In this document: piece by piece, positions 14,807 to 23,975 of the stretch | Position numbering within the stretch: the first letter of the stretch is position 1 | Layout: each line of letters begins with the position of its first letter | DNA from: Halorientalis regularis | GTDB lineage: Archaea; Halobacteriota; Halobacteria; Halobacteriales; Haloarculaceae | Direction: 5' to 3' | Length of the DNA: 64,000 bases | Assembly: GCF_023698535.1 (NCBI RefSeq) | Contig: NZ_JALJCL010000006.1 | Coordinates: 124,001-188,000 of the forward strand | The notes under the pieces: generated by a model | What the model was told of the DNA's origin: nothing | The model's database searches: none | Seen by the model: the letters and a program-made list of their open reading frames with translations, nothing else | Translations under genes and position numbers: made by a program

Positions 14807-17800
14807 TCAGCACTCGGACCAGCCACAGGACTCGCAGGTCTTGCAGCCCTCCGAGTAGTACAGCGTCATCGCGCCACAGTCGGGACACTCCGGACTCTCG
14901 CCGCTGGAGATGAGTTCCTGTGTCGCGTCCTCGCCGGATTTCGTCTGTGCCTTGGCCCCACCGTCAGGCTCGGGCGCGCCCGCGCCGGTGTCGGCGACGG
15001 CCTCGGCGTTGGGATCCTCGGCGGTCTCGGTCTCGGCGGCCGTCTCCTCGAGGGTCTTCTGCTCGGGGTAGCCCTTGTCGATCTCGTCGTCGAGGTAGCG
15101 ACGCAGGGCCGTCCCGATGGCGTCCGGAATGGACTGGATCTGCTCACCCTTGTCCCAGGCGACCTTCGGGCTCCGAGTGCCCTGGAGTTCGTCGACGATC
15201 TCCATCGGGTCGACGCCGCTCCGGAGGGCCGTCGAGATGACCTTCGCCAGCGCCTCGGTGAAGGAGTTGGTGAAGCCACCGGAGTGGCCGATGTTGGCGA
15301 ACAGCTCGAACGGTTCGCCCGTCTCGGGATCCTCGTTGATGGTCACGTACACCTTCCCGTAGCCGGTGTCGATGCGCTGGGAGACGCCCCGGAGCGCGTC
15401 GGGCCGGGAGCGCTTGTCGGCGTACTTGCTGGCGTCCAGGTCGAACAGGTCCTCGGCGGACACGTCCAGTTCGGCCTGCACGTCCTCGTGGTCGAGGAAC
15501 GCGTCGATGCTGCCGAAGATGTCCTGTATCTTCCCCGAGAGAACTTCTGCGGCCTCCTCTTCGTCCATCTCGGCGAACTCGGTGTTGTCCGCCCGCGTCG
15601 TCAGCACCTGCTTCGAGCGGGTGCCGTCGCGGTAGTAGGTGACGCCCTTGCCGCCATGTTCGTAGATGTACTCGAACACTTCCTTGGCGTCCGCGACGGT
15701 GGAGTCGTTGGGCGCGTTGACCGTCTTCGAGATGGCCGAGTCGACGCCCTCCTGGCAGGCCGTCTGGATCGCGGCGTGCTGTTTGGCCGTCAGGTCCTGC
15801 GTGGTGACGAACAGTTCGCCGATGGCGTCCGGCACGGTGTCGAGGCCGTCGATGCCGTCGAACTCGTTCGTGGCCATCTGCTCTTCGGCCTCCTCCTTGA
15901 CGGCGTCCACGTCGATGCCGTTCTCCTCCAGCACGCGGAGGAAGTAGTCGTCGAACTCCACCAGCATCTCGTCGCCCTGCACGTCGTCGGAGACGTTCTT
16001 GTAGTAGGCGACGTTGTAGATGGGTTCACAGCCGCCGGTGGTGTTGCCGACCATGCTGGTCGTCCCGGTCGGCGCGATGGTCGTCGTGTTGTGGTTGCGG
16101 ATAGCGAAGCCGTCGTCCCACTCGTCGGCGTCGAGCCCGGTCTGTTTCTCGAACCACTCCCGGTACTCGGTGGGGTCGGCGTACTTGGACTTGTCCCACT
16201 CGTCGAAGGCGTCACGTTCCTCGGCGAGTTCGTGGGAAGCCCACTTCGAGCCGTGGTTGATGTGACGCATGATCTGGCGCGCGACCTCGTTGGAGGCCTC
16301 GTCGCCGTACTTCATGCCGAGCTGGACGTACAGCTGGGCCAGCCCCATCACGCCGAGCCCGATCTTGCGCATCTCCCGGACCTTCTGTTCGATCTTCTCG
16401 ACCGGGAAGTCGGACATGGTGACCACGTTCTCCAGGAAGCGGGTCCCCATCTCGATGCGGTGGTCGAACTCGTCGGTGTCGAGTGCCTCGGAGAGGAACG
16501 CGTCGACGGCGTCTTCGAGACTGTCGTACTCGTCGAGATGCTCGTCGGACCAGATGCGCCAGTCCGGCGCGTCCTCGGCGGCCAGCGTCGAGAGGTTGAT
16601 GTGGCCCAGGTTGCAGGCCTCGTACTCCTCGAGGGGCTGTTCGCCACAGGGGTTGGTGGCGAGAATCTGGTGGTCGGGGTGCTCCTCCACGTCGAAGGAG
16701 TGTTCCTTGTTCACTCGCTCGAGGTAGATCACGCCGGGTTCGCCGTTCTCGTGGGCGCCCTCGACGATGTGTTCCCAGACCTTCTCCGCGGGAACTGAGA
16801 GGATTTCGCCGACTTCGACGTGCTCGCCCAGCCCGAACATGTCGTACAGTTCCTTGGTCTCGGGCGTGGCGACGTGGGGTTCGTCGGTGCGGGGGTTGGT
16901 GAAGGTAAAGTCCTCGCCCGCCTCGACGGCGTCCATGAAGTCGTCGGTGATCCCGACGGAGATGTTGAAGTTCGAGAGGTGGCCCTCGACGGCGTTGCGG
17001 AGGTGTTCGGGCACCTTGCCGTCGTCGTCGATGAGTTCGCGGGCCTCGTCGAGTGCGTCGGCGAAGGAGTTGTGCGTGAAGTCGTCGGGGTCGTTCAGGC
17101 GCAGCGTCTCGGCCAGACTCACGTCCTTGTTCTTGGCGTGGATGAACTGGATCACGTCCGGATGGGAGACGCGCATGACGCCCATCTGGGCGCCCCGCCG
17201 GGCACCGCCCTGGGCGATTGTCTCGCACATCTGGTCGTACGTGCGCATGAACGTGATGGGGCCGGAGGCGATGCCGCCGGTCGAGCCCACGGCGTCCCCG
17301 TAGGGACGGAGCCGCCAGAAGGCGTAGCCCATGCCGCCGCCGGACTGGAAGACCTGGGCGGCTTCTTTCGCTGTTTCGTGGATATCGTCGATGTCGTCCT
17401 CGGGCGAGTCGACGAAACAGGCCGAGAGCTGCTGGAGCTCGTCGCCCGCGTTCATGAGTGTCGGCGAATTCGGCATGAAGGCGAGTCGCTCCATCAGGTT
17501 CTGGAACTCCTCGGCGGTGTCCTCGACGTGTTCCCGGACCGGATCGGGGAGTTCGGGAACCAGCGTGTCGTAAGCGAACTTGTTGACGTTGTAGATAGAG
17601 AGAGCCGTCTCGGCGTCGGCGTCGGCCGTGACGCCCGCACCGAAGACTTCCGCGGCGAGTTCGTCCCGTCGCGGGTGGTCGGGTTTGAGCTGGTCGGGCG
17701 TGACGGTGATCTCCAGATCCCGCTTCCCGGCCTCGAAGACGGCCTCGGCGAGCGCGATGTTCTTGCCGACGCGCTCGAAGAGGTCTTCCTGCTGTTCGAT

Positions 17801-17947
17801 CAATTCGCCGTCGGCGTCTTTCCGCAGATACCGCGCGGGGAGAATGTTGTGGTAGGCGTTACCGGTCAACCGCTCTTCGAGGGTGTCGCCCTCGGTGCGC
17901 TTGATCGGCAGCGTCACCTCGTCGGTCGAGAGGTCGTGCCGACTCAC
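14807..17947 (-). CDS. nrdJ: Adenosylcobalamin-dependent (class II) ribonucleotide reductase
   Basis: This 1046-residue enzyme reduces ribonucleotides to deoxyribonucleotides using a B12-derived radical. Visible marks are the first redox cysteine in LSACFVDSPEDD, the NPCGEQPLEEYEACNLGHIN active-site loop (Asn, Cys, Glu), TGGCEPIYNVAYY and the C-terminal cysteine-rich tail CPDCGAMTLYY...CKTCESCGWSEC that binds zinc and relays electrons. The PTGTTSMVGNTTG substrate loop is intact. No intein is apparent: the domains run without interruption. The start MSRHDLST follows an AT-poor region; no cobalamin riboswitch is recognisable upstream. Confidence 0.95.
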   Translation of the reverse strand: MSRHDLSTDEVTLPIKRTEGDTLEERLTGNAYHNILPARYLRKDADGELIEQQEDLFERVGKNIALAEAVFEAGKRDLEITVTPDQLKPDHPRRDELAAEVFGAGVTADADAETALSIYNVNKFAYDTLVPELPDPVREHVEDTAEEFQNLMERLAFMPNSPTLMNAGDELQQLSACFVDSPEDDIDDIHETAKEAAQVFQSGGGMGYAFWRLRPYGDAVGSTGGIASGPITFMRTYDQMCETIAQGGARRGAQMGVMRVSHPDVIQFIHAKNKDVSLAETLRLNDPDDFTHNSFADALDEARELIDDDGKVPEHLRNAVEGHLSNFNISVGITDDFMDAVEAGEDFTFTNPRTDEPHVATPETKELYDMFGLGEHVEVGEILSVPAEKVWEHIVEGAHENGEPGVIYLERVNKEHSFDVEEHPDHQILATNPCGEQPLEEYEACNLGHINLSTLAAEDAPDWRIWSDEHLDEYDSLEDAVDAFLSEALDTDEFDHRIEMGTRFLENVVTMSDFPVEKIEQKVREMRKIGLGVMGLAQLYVQLGMKYGDEASNEVARQIMRHINHGSKWASHELAEERDAFDEWDKSKYADPTEYREWFEKQTGLDADEWDDGFAIRNHNTTTIAPTGTTSMVGNTTGGCEPIYNVAYYKNVSDDVQGDEMLVEFDDYFLRVLEENGIDVDAVKEEAEEQMATNEFDGIDGLDTVPDAIGELFVTTQDLTAKQHAAIQTACQEGVDSAISKTVNAPNDSTVADAKEVFEYIYEHGGKGVTYYRDGTRSKQVLTTRADNTEFAEMDEEEAAEVLSGKIQDIFGSIDAFLDHEDVQAELDVSAEDLFDLDASKYADKRSRPDALRGVSQRIDTGYGKVYVTINEDPETGEPFELFANIGHSGGFTNSFTEALAKVISTALRSGVDPMEIVDELQGTRSPKVAWDKGEQIQSIPDAIGTALRRYLDDEIDKGYPEQKTLEETAAETETAEDPNAEAVADTGAGAPEPDGGAKAQTKSGEDATQELISSGESPECPDCGAMTLYYSEGCKTCESCGWSEC

Positions 17948-18463
17948 GGACGCTCCCCCCTCTCCGGCGCTGTCTGGCGTACGATTCGCGACTTGGTCCT
18001 GAGCCTCTGACCTGTCATTTGTAGCGGAACTTGTTTGTCTCGGGTGGCAAATAACCCTTGTCGTTGGGGCGTTTTCCGCGTCGATACAGATGTAACTTGC
18101 TAGTCATTCCGTACCCGCAAGCACCGCTTCGCGGGCGTGATTGCTACGGTCGATAGCGAGGGACGGACACTTCTTAAGCCTGGGCAGACCGGAGTGAAAG
18201 TGAAATCGGCACCTCCGGAACCCAGAGACGGGAGCGGAGTTTCCAGTGGAAATTGGAGGGGGTTCGGGTGTGAGTGCGCCCCCGATCGGGGTAGTTTCTT
18301 TGCCCGCCTCGGGAGCCGAAAAAACGCCTCGGAATCCACAGATGTCGGTGGGATGCGTGGGCCAGTGCGGAACGGCAGGCGCGCGCGGCGCGCGCCGTAA
18401 CCTCGACACGAAAAGCGGGGGCTGGCCAGTACGTTTTATTCCGGGGCGATGGTACTGTCGGCT
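17948..18463. other. 516-nt spacer with origin-recognition-box-like motif
   Basis: No gene is convincing here: the small frames on both strands have mixed composition. The region holds a TATA-like TTCTTAAGCC at about 18171-18180, an ORB-like dyad TTTCCAGTGGAAA at 18240-18252 followed by a G run (18257-18262), and an 8-bp hairpin GGCGCGCG / CGCGCGCC at 18378-18396. The promoter of the following small gene (CGTTTTATT, about 18432-18440) lies at its right end. Confidence 0.5.
18240..18263 (+). other. Candidate origin recognition box (ORB-like)
   Basis: TTTCCAGTGGAAA is a perfect dyad apart from its centre and is followed after four bases by GAGGGGG. Haloarchaeal Orc1/Cdc6 boxes combine a TTCCA..TGGAAA-type dyad with a downstream G string. 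Only one such box is seen and there is no orc1/cdc6 gene in the window, so an active origin is unproven. Confidence 0.4.
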
Positions 18464-18667
18464 ATGCTACCCGTCCAACTAGGTCCGCTGGGGTCCCCGC
18501 CCGCGCTGTTGCTCGGCCTGCTCGCACTGGCCGCCGTGATCGTGGTCGGTCGGCTCCTGTTGCGCCTCGCCTGGAAACTGGTGGTGATCGCCCTCGTGGT
18601 CGTGGCGGCGCTGTGGGTGGTAGGTGCGATCAGCCTCGGTGACGTGCTGATCGCCGCGCCCTACTGA
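18464..18667 (+). CDS. 67-residue membrane protein
   Basis: The product has two hydrophobic segments (about residues 10-30 and 34-60) and almost no charged residues apart from an RLLLRLAWK turn. Family not recognised. A TATA-like CGTTTTATT centred about 27 nt before ATG 18464 fits a leaderless start and rejects the upstream ATG 18449. Its last 7 nt overlap the convergent trpG gene. Confidence 0.7.
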   Translation: MLPVQLGPLGSPPALLLGLLALAAVIVVGRLLLRLAWKLVVIALVVVAALWVVGAISLGDVLIAAPY

Positions 18668-19287
18668 TCGGCCGCCCAGTCGAGGAAGTTCCGGACCACG
18701 TCGTGGCCCGCGGCGGTCAGGACCGACTCCGGATGGAACTGCACGCACTCGATGGGATACTCGCGGTGGCGAATCCCCATCACGAGGTCCTCGCCGTCGT
18801 TCTCGCAGGTCGCTGTCACGTCGAAGCAGCCCGGCACCGCGGTCGCGACCAGCGAGTGGTAGCGGCCGCCCTGGAAGCCCTGGTCCAGGCCGGCGAACAC
18901 GCCCTCGCCGTCGTGGTCGATGGCGAACGCCTTCCCGTGGATCGGTTCCGGCGCGCGCCCGACCGTCCCGCCGTAGACGTGGGCCGCAGCTTCGAGGCCG
19001 AGACAGACGCCCAGCGTCGGCACGTCGGGGCTCACCTCGCGTAACACGTCGTTTGTCACGCCCACGTCCCGTTCGTTCGCGGGGTGGCCGGGCCCGGGAC
19101 TGATCACGATGGCGTCGGGGTCGACCGCGCGCACGTCGTCGAGCGACGCGGTGTTGCGCAACACCTCGGTCTCGGCGTGTTCGCTGACGTACTCGACGAG
19201 GTTGTAGGTGAACGAGTCGAAGTTGTCGACGAAGAGGACCTTCGGGCGATCCGCGTCGGCCGCAGTGGCGTCCTCGGCAGCGCTCAT
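18661..19287 (-). CDS. trpG: Anthranilate synthase, glutamine amidotransferase subunit
   Basis: The 208-residue protein is a class I glutamine amidotransferase: VDNFDSFTYNLVEY at the start, SPGPGHP oxyanion region, catalytic Cys in LGVCLGLEA and the His/Glu pair in FHPES. It releases ammonia from glutamine for TrpE, which makes anthranilate from chorismate. It is the last gene of trpDFEG and overlaps trpE by 4 nt. The end overlaps the convergent membrane-protein gene by 7 nt. Confidence 0.95.
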   Translation of the reverse strand: MSAAEDATAADADRPKVLFVDNFDSFTYNLVEYVSEHAETEVLRNTASLDDVRAVDPDAIVISPGPGHPANERDVGVTNDVLREVSPDVPTLGVCLGLEAAAHVYGGTVGRAPEPIHGKAFAIDHDGEGVFAGLDQGFQGGRYHSLVATAVPGCFDVTATCENDGEDLVMGIRHREYPIECVQFHPESVLTAAGHDVVRNFLDWAADQ

Positions 19288-20945
19288 CGGGACACCTCCT
19301 CGGCCCCCTCTTTTTCACCGGCAGGGCCAGGGTGTGCGTCGGCCTCTACAGGCTCATCGGCGATGGCATCCAGCGCAGTCAACACGCCGTCCATCTTCTT
19401 CTCCGTCTCGTAGTACTCGCTCGCGGGGTCCGAGTCGGCGACGATGCCCGCACCGGCCTGGACGGTGATACGGTCGAGGTCGTCGTCGCGGTCGGCGGTG
19501 TAGGGCCCGGTGCCGCTCTCCACGGTCGCCGTCCGGATCACGATGGCGAAGTCGGTGTCGCCGGTCCAGGAGTAGTAGCCGACGCCGCCGCCGTAGAGGC
19601 CCCGTGGCTCGGGTTCGAGATCGTCGATGATCTCCATGGCGCGGATCTTCGGCGCGCCCGAGAGCGTCCCCGCGGGGAAGGCGGCCCGCGTCGCGTCGAA
19701 CTGGTCGGCGTCGTCGGCGAGCGTCCCCGTCACGGTCGATTCGATGTGCTGCACGTGGCTGTACTTCAGGACGTTCATGAACTCCTCGACGCGGACGCTG
19801 CCGGCCTGTGCCACCCGGCGCACGTCGTTGCGCGCCAGGTCGACCAGCATCGTGTGTTCGGCCCGTTCTTTCCCGTCCGCGAGCATCTCGCCGGCCAGCC
19901 GGCGGTCCTCGACCGGCGAGGTCCCGCGGTCACAGGTCCCCGCGATGGGGTTGGAGACGATCCGGTCGTCCCGGACGGAGATCAGCGTCTCCGGGCTCGC
20001 GCCGACGACGGTCAGCCCGTCGTAGCCCAGCAGGTACATGTACGGCGAGGGGTTCACTTCCCGCAGCGAGTCGTAGAACGCCAGCGGGTCCACGTCGCCG
20101 TCGAGTTCCCGTTTCCGGGAGATCACGCCCTGATAGATGTCCCCGTCGAGGACGTGCTCCTTGGCGCGCTCGACGGCTTGCTCGTAGTCGGCGCGCGGGT
20201 CGGCCCGCTCGGCGTCGAGCGCGAATCCGCCAGTCTCGACGGCCACGTCGGCGTCGAGCAGAGCCGCGACCCGCTCTGCCTCGGCTTCCAGTTCGTCGTA
20301 GCGCTCGCCGGCGTCCTCGTCGGGGGTCACGAGCGGCGTAAACACCAGCGAGACGGTGTCGTCCCTGTCGTCGAAGACCAGCGTCTTCGTGTTCAGGACG
20401 AACTGCGCGTCGGGCAACCGTCCGTCGGGGTGGTCCAGCCCCACCTCGTCGAGCCACATGTCGTAGACGGCGTCGTATGCGAGAAAGCCCACGAGTCCGC
20501 CGTCGAGGTGCTGGCGGTCCGCGCCGTTGAACCCGCGCAGGGTCGCGTCCGGGAGCGCGTGCCGGAGGTGGTCCACCGGGTCGGGGTCGGCGCTCGCATC
20601 GGTCGCAACGAGTCCCGCGTAGCGGTCGTCGAACGTCTCGACGCCTGCGCCCGACGAGTCGACGGTTACGACCGCCTCGGGATCGTACCCGACGAACGAG
20701 TAGCGAGCGTGGCGTTCCTCCTTTGTCGGCGCGAACGCCCCGTCCGGGTCGCTGGAGGCGACCTTCTCGGCACTCTCCAGCAGGAAGGCGTACGGCGCTG
20801 GCTCGGCGTCGGTCGTCCGCCCGGTCAGCGCGGCGTAAGCGGCCAGGGGCTCTACGTCGGCGGGCAGGTCCGCGGCGACACGGACGACCGCTGGCCCGTC
20901 GGTGTCTGCCAGTTCGACGAATTCCTCGCGGCTGGTGTCGATCAT
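19284..20945 (-). CDS. trpE: Anthranilate synthase component I
   Basis: This 553-residue chorismate-utilising enzyme shows the family blocks in order: YMYLLGYDGLTVVGASPETL, NPIAGTCDRG, EHTMLVDLARNDVRRV, HIESTVTG, and FPAGTLSGAPKIRAM near the C terminus. The last motifs bind magnesium and chorismate. It works with TrpG. Residues 15-60 form the regulatory N-terminal part; the LLES motif at about residue 55 is the usual start of the tryptophan feedback site. It overlaps trpF upstream and trpG downstream by 4 nt, so translation is probably coupled. Confidence 0.95.
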   Translation of the reverse strand: MIDTSREEFVELADTDGPAVVRVAADLPADVEPLAAYAALTGRTTDAEPAPYAFLLESAEKVASSDPDGAFAPTKEERHARYSFVGYDPEAVVTVDSSGAGVETFDDRYAGLVATDASADPDPVDHLRHALPDATLRGFNGADRQHLDGGLVGFLAYDAVYDMWLDEVGLDHPDGRLPDAQFVLNTKTLVFDDRDDTVSLVFTPLVTPDEDAGERYDELEAEAERVAALLDADVAVETGGFALDAERADPRADYEQAVERAKEHVLDGDIYQGVISRKRELDGDVDPLAFYDSLREVNPSPYMYLLGYDGLTVVGASPETLISVRDDRIVSNPIAGTCDRGTSPVEDRRLAGEMLADGKERAEHTMLVDLARNDVRRVAQAGSVRVEEFMNVLKYSHVQHIESTVTGTLADDADQFDATRAAFPAGTLSGAPKIRAMEIIDDLEPEPRGLYGGGVGYYSWTGDTDFAIVIRTATVESGTGPYTADRDDDLDRITVQAGAGIVADSDPASEYYETEKKMDGVLTALDAIADEPVEADAHPGPAGEKEGAEEVSR

Positions 20946-21583
20946 GCACTGACCACCGCGCTCTCGGCCCGCTCGACGAACTGTCGGACCGCGTCGTGGT
21001 CCTTGACGCCGCCCTCGGCCTCCACGCCGCTGGCCACGTCGACGGCGAAGGGCCGAACGGTCTCGACCGCCTCGGCGACGTTGTCCGGGGTGAGCCCGCC
21101 GGCGAGGATCACCGGCGTCTGCAGGTCCGCGACCAGGTCCGCCGTGCGCTCCCAGTCGTGTGTCTCGCCAGTCCCGCCACCGCCTTGCTCGTCCACGGAG
21201 TCGACCAGGAGGGCGTCGGCCGCGTCGGCGTACGCGTCCACGGCGGAGTCGGTCGCGTCCACGGCAGCGATCACCTTCACCGGCGCACGCTCACGCACCG
21301 CGGCGATGGCGTCCGGCCTCAGGTTCCCGTGCAACTGCACGGCGTCCGGTTCGACCCGGTCGACCAGTTCGACGGCCCGGTCGACGCTGTCGGGCATCGT
21401 CACCAGCACGCTCGTCACGAACGGTGGGACGGCGGCCGCGAGGTCGGTGGCCCGAGTGATGGAAGTCTCGCGTGGCGTGTCGACGGTGACGGCGGCGGTG
21501 AGCCCGACCGCGTCCGCGCCAGCGGCGACAACGGCGTCGAGGTCCGTCTCGCGCGTGATGCCACAGATCTTCGCCCGCGTCAT
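20942..21583 (-). CDS. trpF: Phosphoribosylanthranilate isomerase
   Basis: This 213-residue TIM-barrel enzyme opens with RAKICGITRETD, the K-x-C-G motif carrying the catalytic cysteine, and has VQLHGN in the middle, the aspartate in VDATDS and the phosphate-binding end LAGGLTPDNVAEA and ASGVEAEGGVKD. It converts phosphoribosylanthranilate to the carboxyphenylamino-deoxyribulose phosphate. It is the second gene of the trp operon and overlaps both neighbours by 4 nt. Confidence 0.94.
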   Translation of the reverse strand: MTRAKICGITRETDLDAVVAAGADAVGLTAAVTVDTPRETSITRATDLAAAVPPFVTSVLVTMPDSVDRAVELVDRVEPDAVQLHGNLRPDAIAAVRERAPVKVIAAVDATDSAVDAYADAADALLVDSVDEQGGGGTGETHDWERTADLVADLQTPVILAGGLTPDNVAEAVETVRPFAVDVASGVEAEGGVKDHDAVRQFVERAESAVVSA

Positions 21584-22581
21584 TGCTCGACCGCACGGAG
21601 ATCCGCGAGTTTCTCGGTGGCCCCGCCCTCGGCGATGGCCTGCCGGGCGCGTTCGACGCCGTCCCGGTGAGAGTCGGCCTCGCCCGCGACGTAGATCGCC
21701 GCCCCCGCGTTCGCGAGGATGATGTCCCGTTTGGGTCCCGTCACCTCACCCTCGACGATACCACGGAGGTCCGCGGCGTTCTCCTCGGGGGACCCGCCGG
21801 CGACCGCCTCGATGTCCGCCCGGTCGAGGCCGAGGTCGGCGGGTGTGATCGTGTACTCCTCGACGGAATCGCCCTGCACCTCCGCGACGACCGTCTCGTC
21901 GTGAATCGCGATCTCGTCCAGTCCGGCCCCGTGGACGACCATCGCGTGGTCGACGGGCATGTGCGTCAGGGAGTTGGCGATCAGCGGCACCAGCTCGGGA
22001 TCGTAGACGCCCAGCACCTGCGCGTCCGCGCCGGCCGGGTTCGTCAGCGGGCCGAGAACGTTGAAGATCGTCCGCATCCCGAGTTCCTTGCGCGGACCGA
22101 TGACCGCCTTCATCGCCGGGTGGAAGACGGGCGCGAGCATGAATCCGATCCCATCGCGCTCGATGGCCGCCTCGACCGCCGGCGGTTCGGCCTCGACGTT
22201 CACGCCCGCAACCTCCAGCACGTCGGCGCTGCCCGACGAGGACGACACCGAGTAGTTGCCGTGCTTGGCGATGGGTACGCCCGCCCCGCTGGCGACGATG
22301 GCGCTGGTCGTCGAGACGTTGATAGTGTTGTAGTCGTCCCCGCCGGTCCCGCAGGTGTCGACCAGCGGCGACCGGTCCGGCGAGATCGTCCGCGCGGCCT
22401 CACGCATCCCCTGGGCGAAGCCCGCGATCTCGTCTTCCGTCTCGCCTTTGGCGCGCAACGCCGCCAGCAGCGCGCCGATCTGTGCCTCCGTCGCCTCCTC
22501 GAAGATCGCCGTCGCGGCCTCGCGTGCCGCCGCGACCGTCAGATCCTCGCCCTCCGTAACTCGTTCGATGTAATCCTGCAT
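21580..22581 (-). CDS. trpD: Anthranilate phosphoribosyltransferase
   Basis: The 333-residue protein has the PRPP-binding loop DTCGTGGDDYNTINVST, KHGNYSVSSSSGSADVLE and the C-terminal NAGAAIYVAG. It joins anthranilate to PRPP. I take ATG 22581 (MQDYIERV) as start; the in-frame ATG at 22620 would add 13 unconserved residues. It is first in trpDFEG. The 101 nt upstream hold a TATA-like GCTTAAGTC on the minus strand (about 22634-22642) and no leader peptide of tryptophan codons. Confidence 0.94.
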   Translation of the reverse strand: MQDYIERVTEGEDLTVAAAREAATAIFEEATEAQIGALLAALRAKGETEDEIAGFAQGMREAARTISPDRSPLVDTCGTGGDDYNTINVSTTSAIVASGAGVPIAKHGNYSVSSSSGSADVLEVAGVNVEAEPPAVEAAIERDGIGFMLAPVFHPAMKAVIGPRKELGMRTIFNVLGPLTNPAGADAQVLGVYDPELVPLIANSLTHMPVDHAMVVHGAGLDEIAIHDETVVAEVQGDSVEEYTITPADLGLDRADIEAVAGGSPEENAADLRGIVEGEVTGPKRDIILANAGAAIYVAGEADSHRDGVERARQAIAEGGATEKLADLRAVEQ

Positions 22582-22682
22582 TGTGGACACCAATGGGCGT
22601 ATTCGCGTTGTGATGTACAAATCCGTTCATCGACTTAAGCGTATCGGGTCCACGGTGGTCCGGACGGCACGACAGGTGCGTG

Positions 22683-23975
22683 TCAGCTACCCACCGCTGA
22701 AGCGGTGGGCTTGTCGGTGGACTCCCGTTCTGCCGACACGGGAGTGTCGGACGCTACGTCAGTCGCGTTCACGGTCATCACCCCCGACTTCAGGGCGTAC
22801 TGACAGAACGCCCCTCCAGCAGGGGACTTCTGCCCCCGCTGGAGTTGAAGCGCGAGCTTCCGGGCGATATTCTTCGCCGCGTTGTAGTCGGCGTTCACCG
22901 AGTACGAACAGTCGAGGCAGGCGAAGCGTTGCCCGTGGCGGTTTTCTTCGAGCGTACAGCCACATTTCGAGCATTGCTGGCTCGTGTAGGACGGTTCGAC
23001 TGTCTCGACCACGATGCCGTGTTCGTCGGCTTTGTACGCAACTTGTTCCTGTAACGCACGGAATGCCCACTGCTGGAATTTCTTGCCGTCGCTGATGCAC
23101 TCTCGAATCTGTGCCAGGTCCTCGAACGCGATGTGCGTACAGCCGTGGTGTTCGGCCTCTGCAACGAGTTCTTTCGAACAACGATGCAGGTAGTCACGGC
23201 TCCAGCGACCGAACCTGTCACCGATGCGCTGATAGGTCAGGTGGGCGCTTCGCGTCCCGGTCTGTTGCAGGCTGGCACGCCGTTTCTCGAACTCGCGGCG
23301 CTCGTGGTTGAGGGAGTCGGCGTTGCCGATGAACGTCCCAGTCGAGGTCACGGCGATGTGGCCATCAACGTTGCAGTCCACGCCAAGGACTCTCGAATCC
23401 TCGGCTTTCTCAGGACTGCTCGCGTCGGGTTCCCGTTCCATCGCGGCGTGCAGGTAGAATTCGTCGGCGTCGCTGTCGTAGTGGACGGTGCTGGTCGAAA
23501 ACGAGTAGGTCTCGTTCAGCAGGTACTCGCCGTGGGGTGTGCCTTCGGGGTCGTCGGGCAGGTCGTACTCGCATTCGACTCTGCCGTTGACGGTAGCGAG
23601 ACTTACCTTGTCGCGGTAGTAGGTAGCGGCTCGCTTGTCGTAGACGATGCTGAACGTGTCGTATTCGGGCTTGCTGGTGGTCTCGCCCTCGGCAAGTCGG
23701 TCAACGCAATTGCCAATATCGTCGGTGGCGCGTTTGATGGCTTTCTGGACGAGGTTCGCGTGCAAGCCGTCCGTTTCGTCGCGGAGGTCGTCGTAGATAC
23801 CGGCTTCCGCTTCACTCTTGTTGGTCACGCAGTCTTCGTCGGGATGGCGCCACGCCCAGTCTGCGGTGCGGTTCGCACAGTACTGGAATTTGGAGTTGGT
23901 AGCGTGGAGGTCGCTCTTTCGGTCGTCGGGCACGTCGAGACGGACGCGAACCGTTCGAGTTACCTCCCACACCAT
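22683..23975 (-). CDS. tnpB: TnpB, RNA-guided nuclease of a solo IS200/IS605-type element
   Basis: This 430-residue protein has a helix-turn-helix N terminus, a split RuvC domain with D200 (LGVDCNVDG), E285 (FEDLAQI) and D363 (NADYNAAKN), and a zinc ribbon (C335, C338, C353, C356). All catalytic residues are present, so it may be active. TnpB proteins cut double-stranded DNA guided by an RNA made from the element's right end. No tnpA transposase accompanies it (IS1341-type arrangement). The last codons (KPTASAVGS) encode the right-end hairpin at 22690-22709, so the guide-RNA scaffold overlaps the gene's 3' end. Confidence 0.92.
   Translation of the reverse strand: MVWEVTRTVRVRLDVPDDRKSDLHATNSKFQYCANRTADWAWRHPDEDCVTNKSEAEAGIYDDLRDETDGLHANLVQKAIKRATDDIGNCVDRLAEGETTSKPEYDTFSIVYDKRAATYYRDKVSLATVNGRVECEYDLPDDPEGTPHGEYLLNETYSFSTSTVHYDSDADEFYLHAAMEREPDASSPEKAEDSRVLGVDCNVDGHIAVTSTGTFIGNADSLNHERREFEKRRASLQQTGTRSAHLTYQRIGDRFGRWSRDYLHRCSKELVAEAEHHGCTHIAFEDLAQIRECISDGKKFQQWAFRALQEQVAYKADEHGIVVETVEPSYTSQQCSKCGCTLEENRHGQRFACLDCSYSVNADYNAAKNIARKLALQLQRGQKSPAGGAFCQYALKSGVMTVNATDVASDTPVSAERESTDKPTASAVGS
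22684..22747 (-). ncRNA. Putative omega (guide) RNA scaffold of TnpB
   Basis: The 3' end of tnpB contains two hairpins in series: ACTCCCGT / ACGGGAGT at 22721-22745 and CCCACCGCT / AGCGGTGGG at 22690-22709. In characterised TnpB systems the RNA ends a few bases beyond the element's right end, and the flanking DNA supplies the guide. By that rule the guide would be read from about 22683 downwards into the spacer before trpD. The RNA itself is inferred. Confidence 0.5.

Noticed and set aside
14780-16798. 672-codon plus-strand frame opposite nrdJ
   Set aside because: Antisense shadow of a well-supported enzyme; low complexity and no recognisable motif.
17948-18100. Possible cobalamin riboswitch upstream of the B12-dependent reductase
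   Set aside because: No B12-box-like sequence or long leader with suitable helices could be found.
18100-18409. Small frames in the nrdJ-trp spacer
   Set aside because: They overlap each other on both strands, have basic/proline-rich translations and no promoter fit.
19332-21722. 796-codon plus-strand frame opposite trpE and trpF
   Set aside because: Antisense shadow crossing two real genes.
22582-22682. Tryptophan attenuator before trpD
   Set aside because: No leader peptide with Trp codons and no alternating hairpins in 101 nt.
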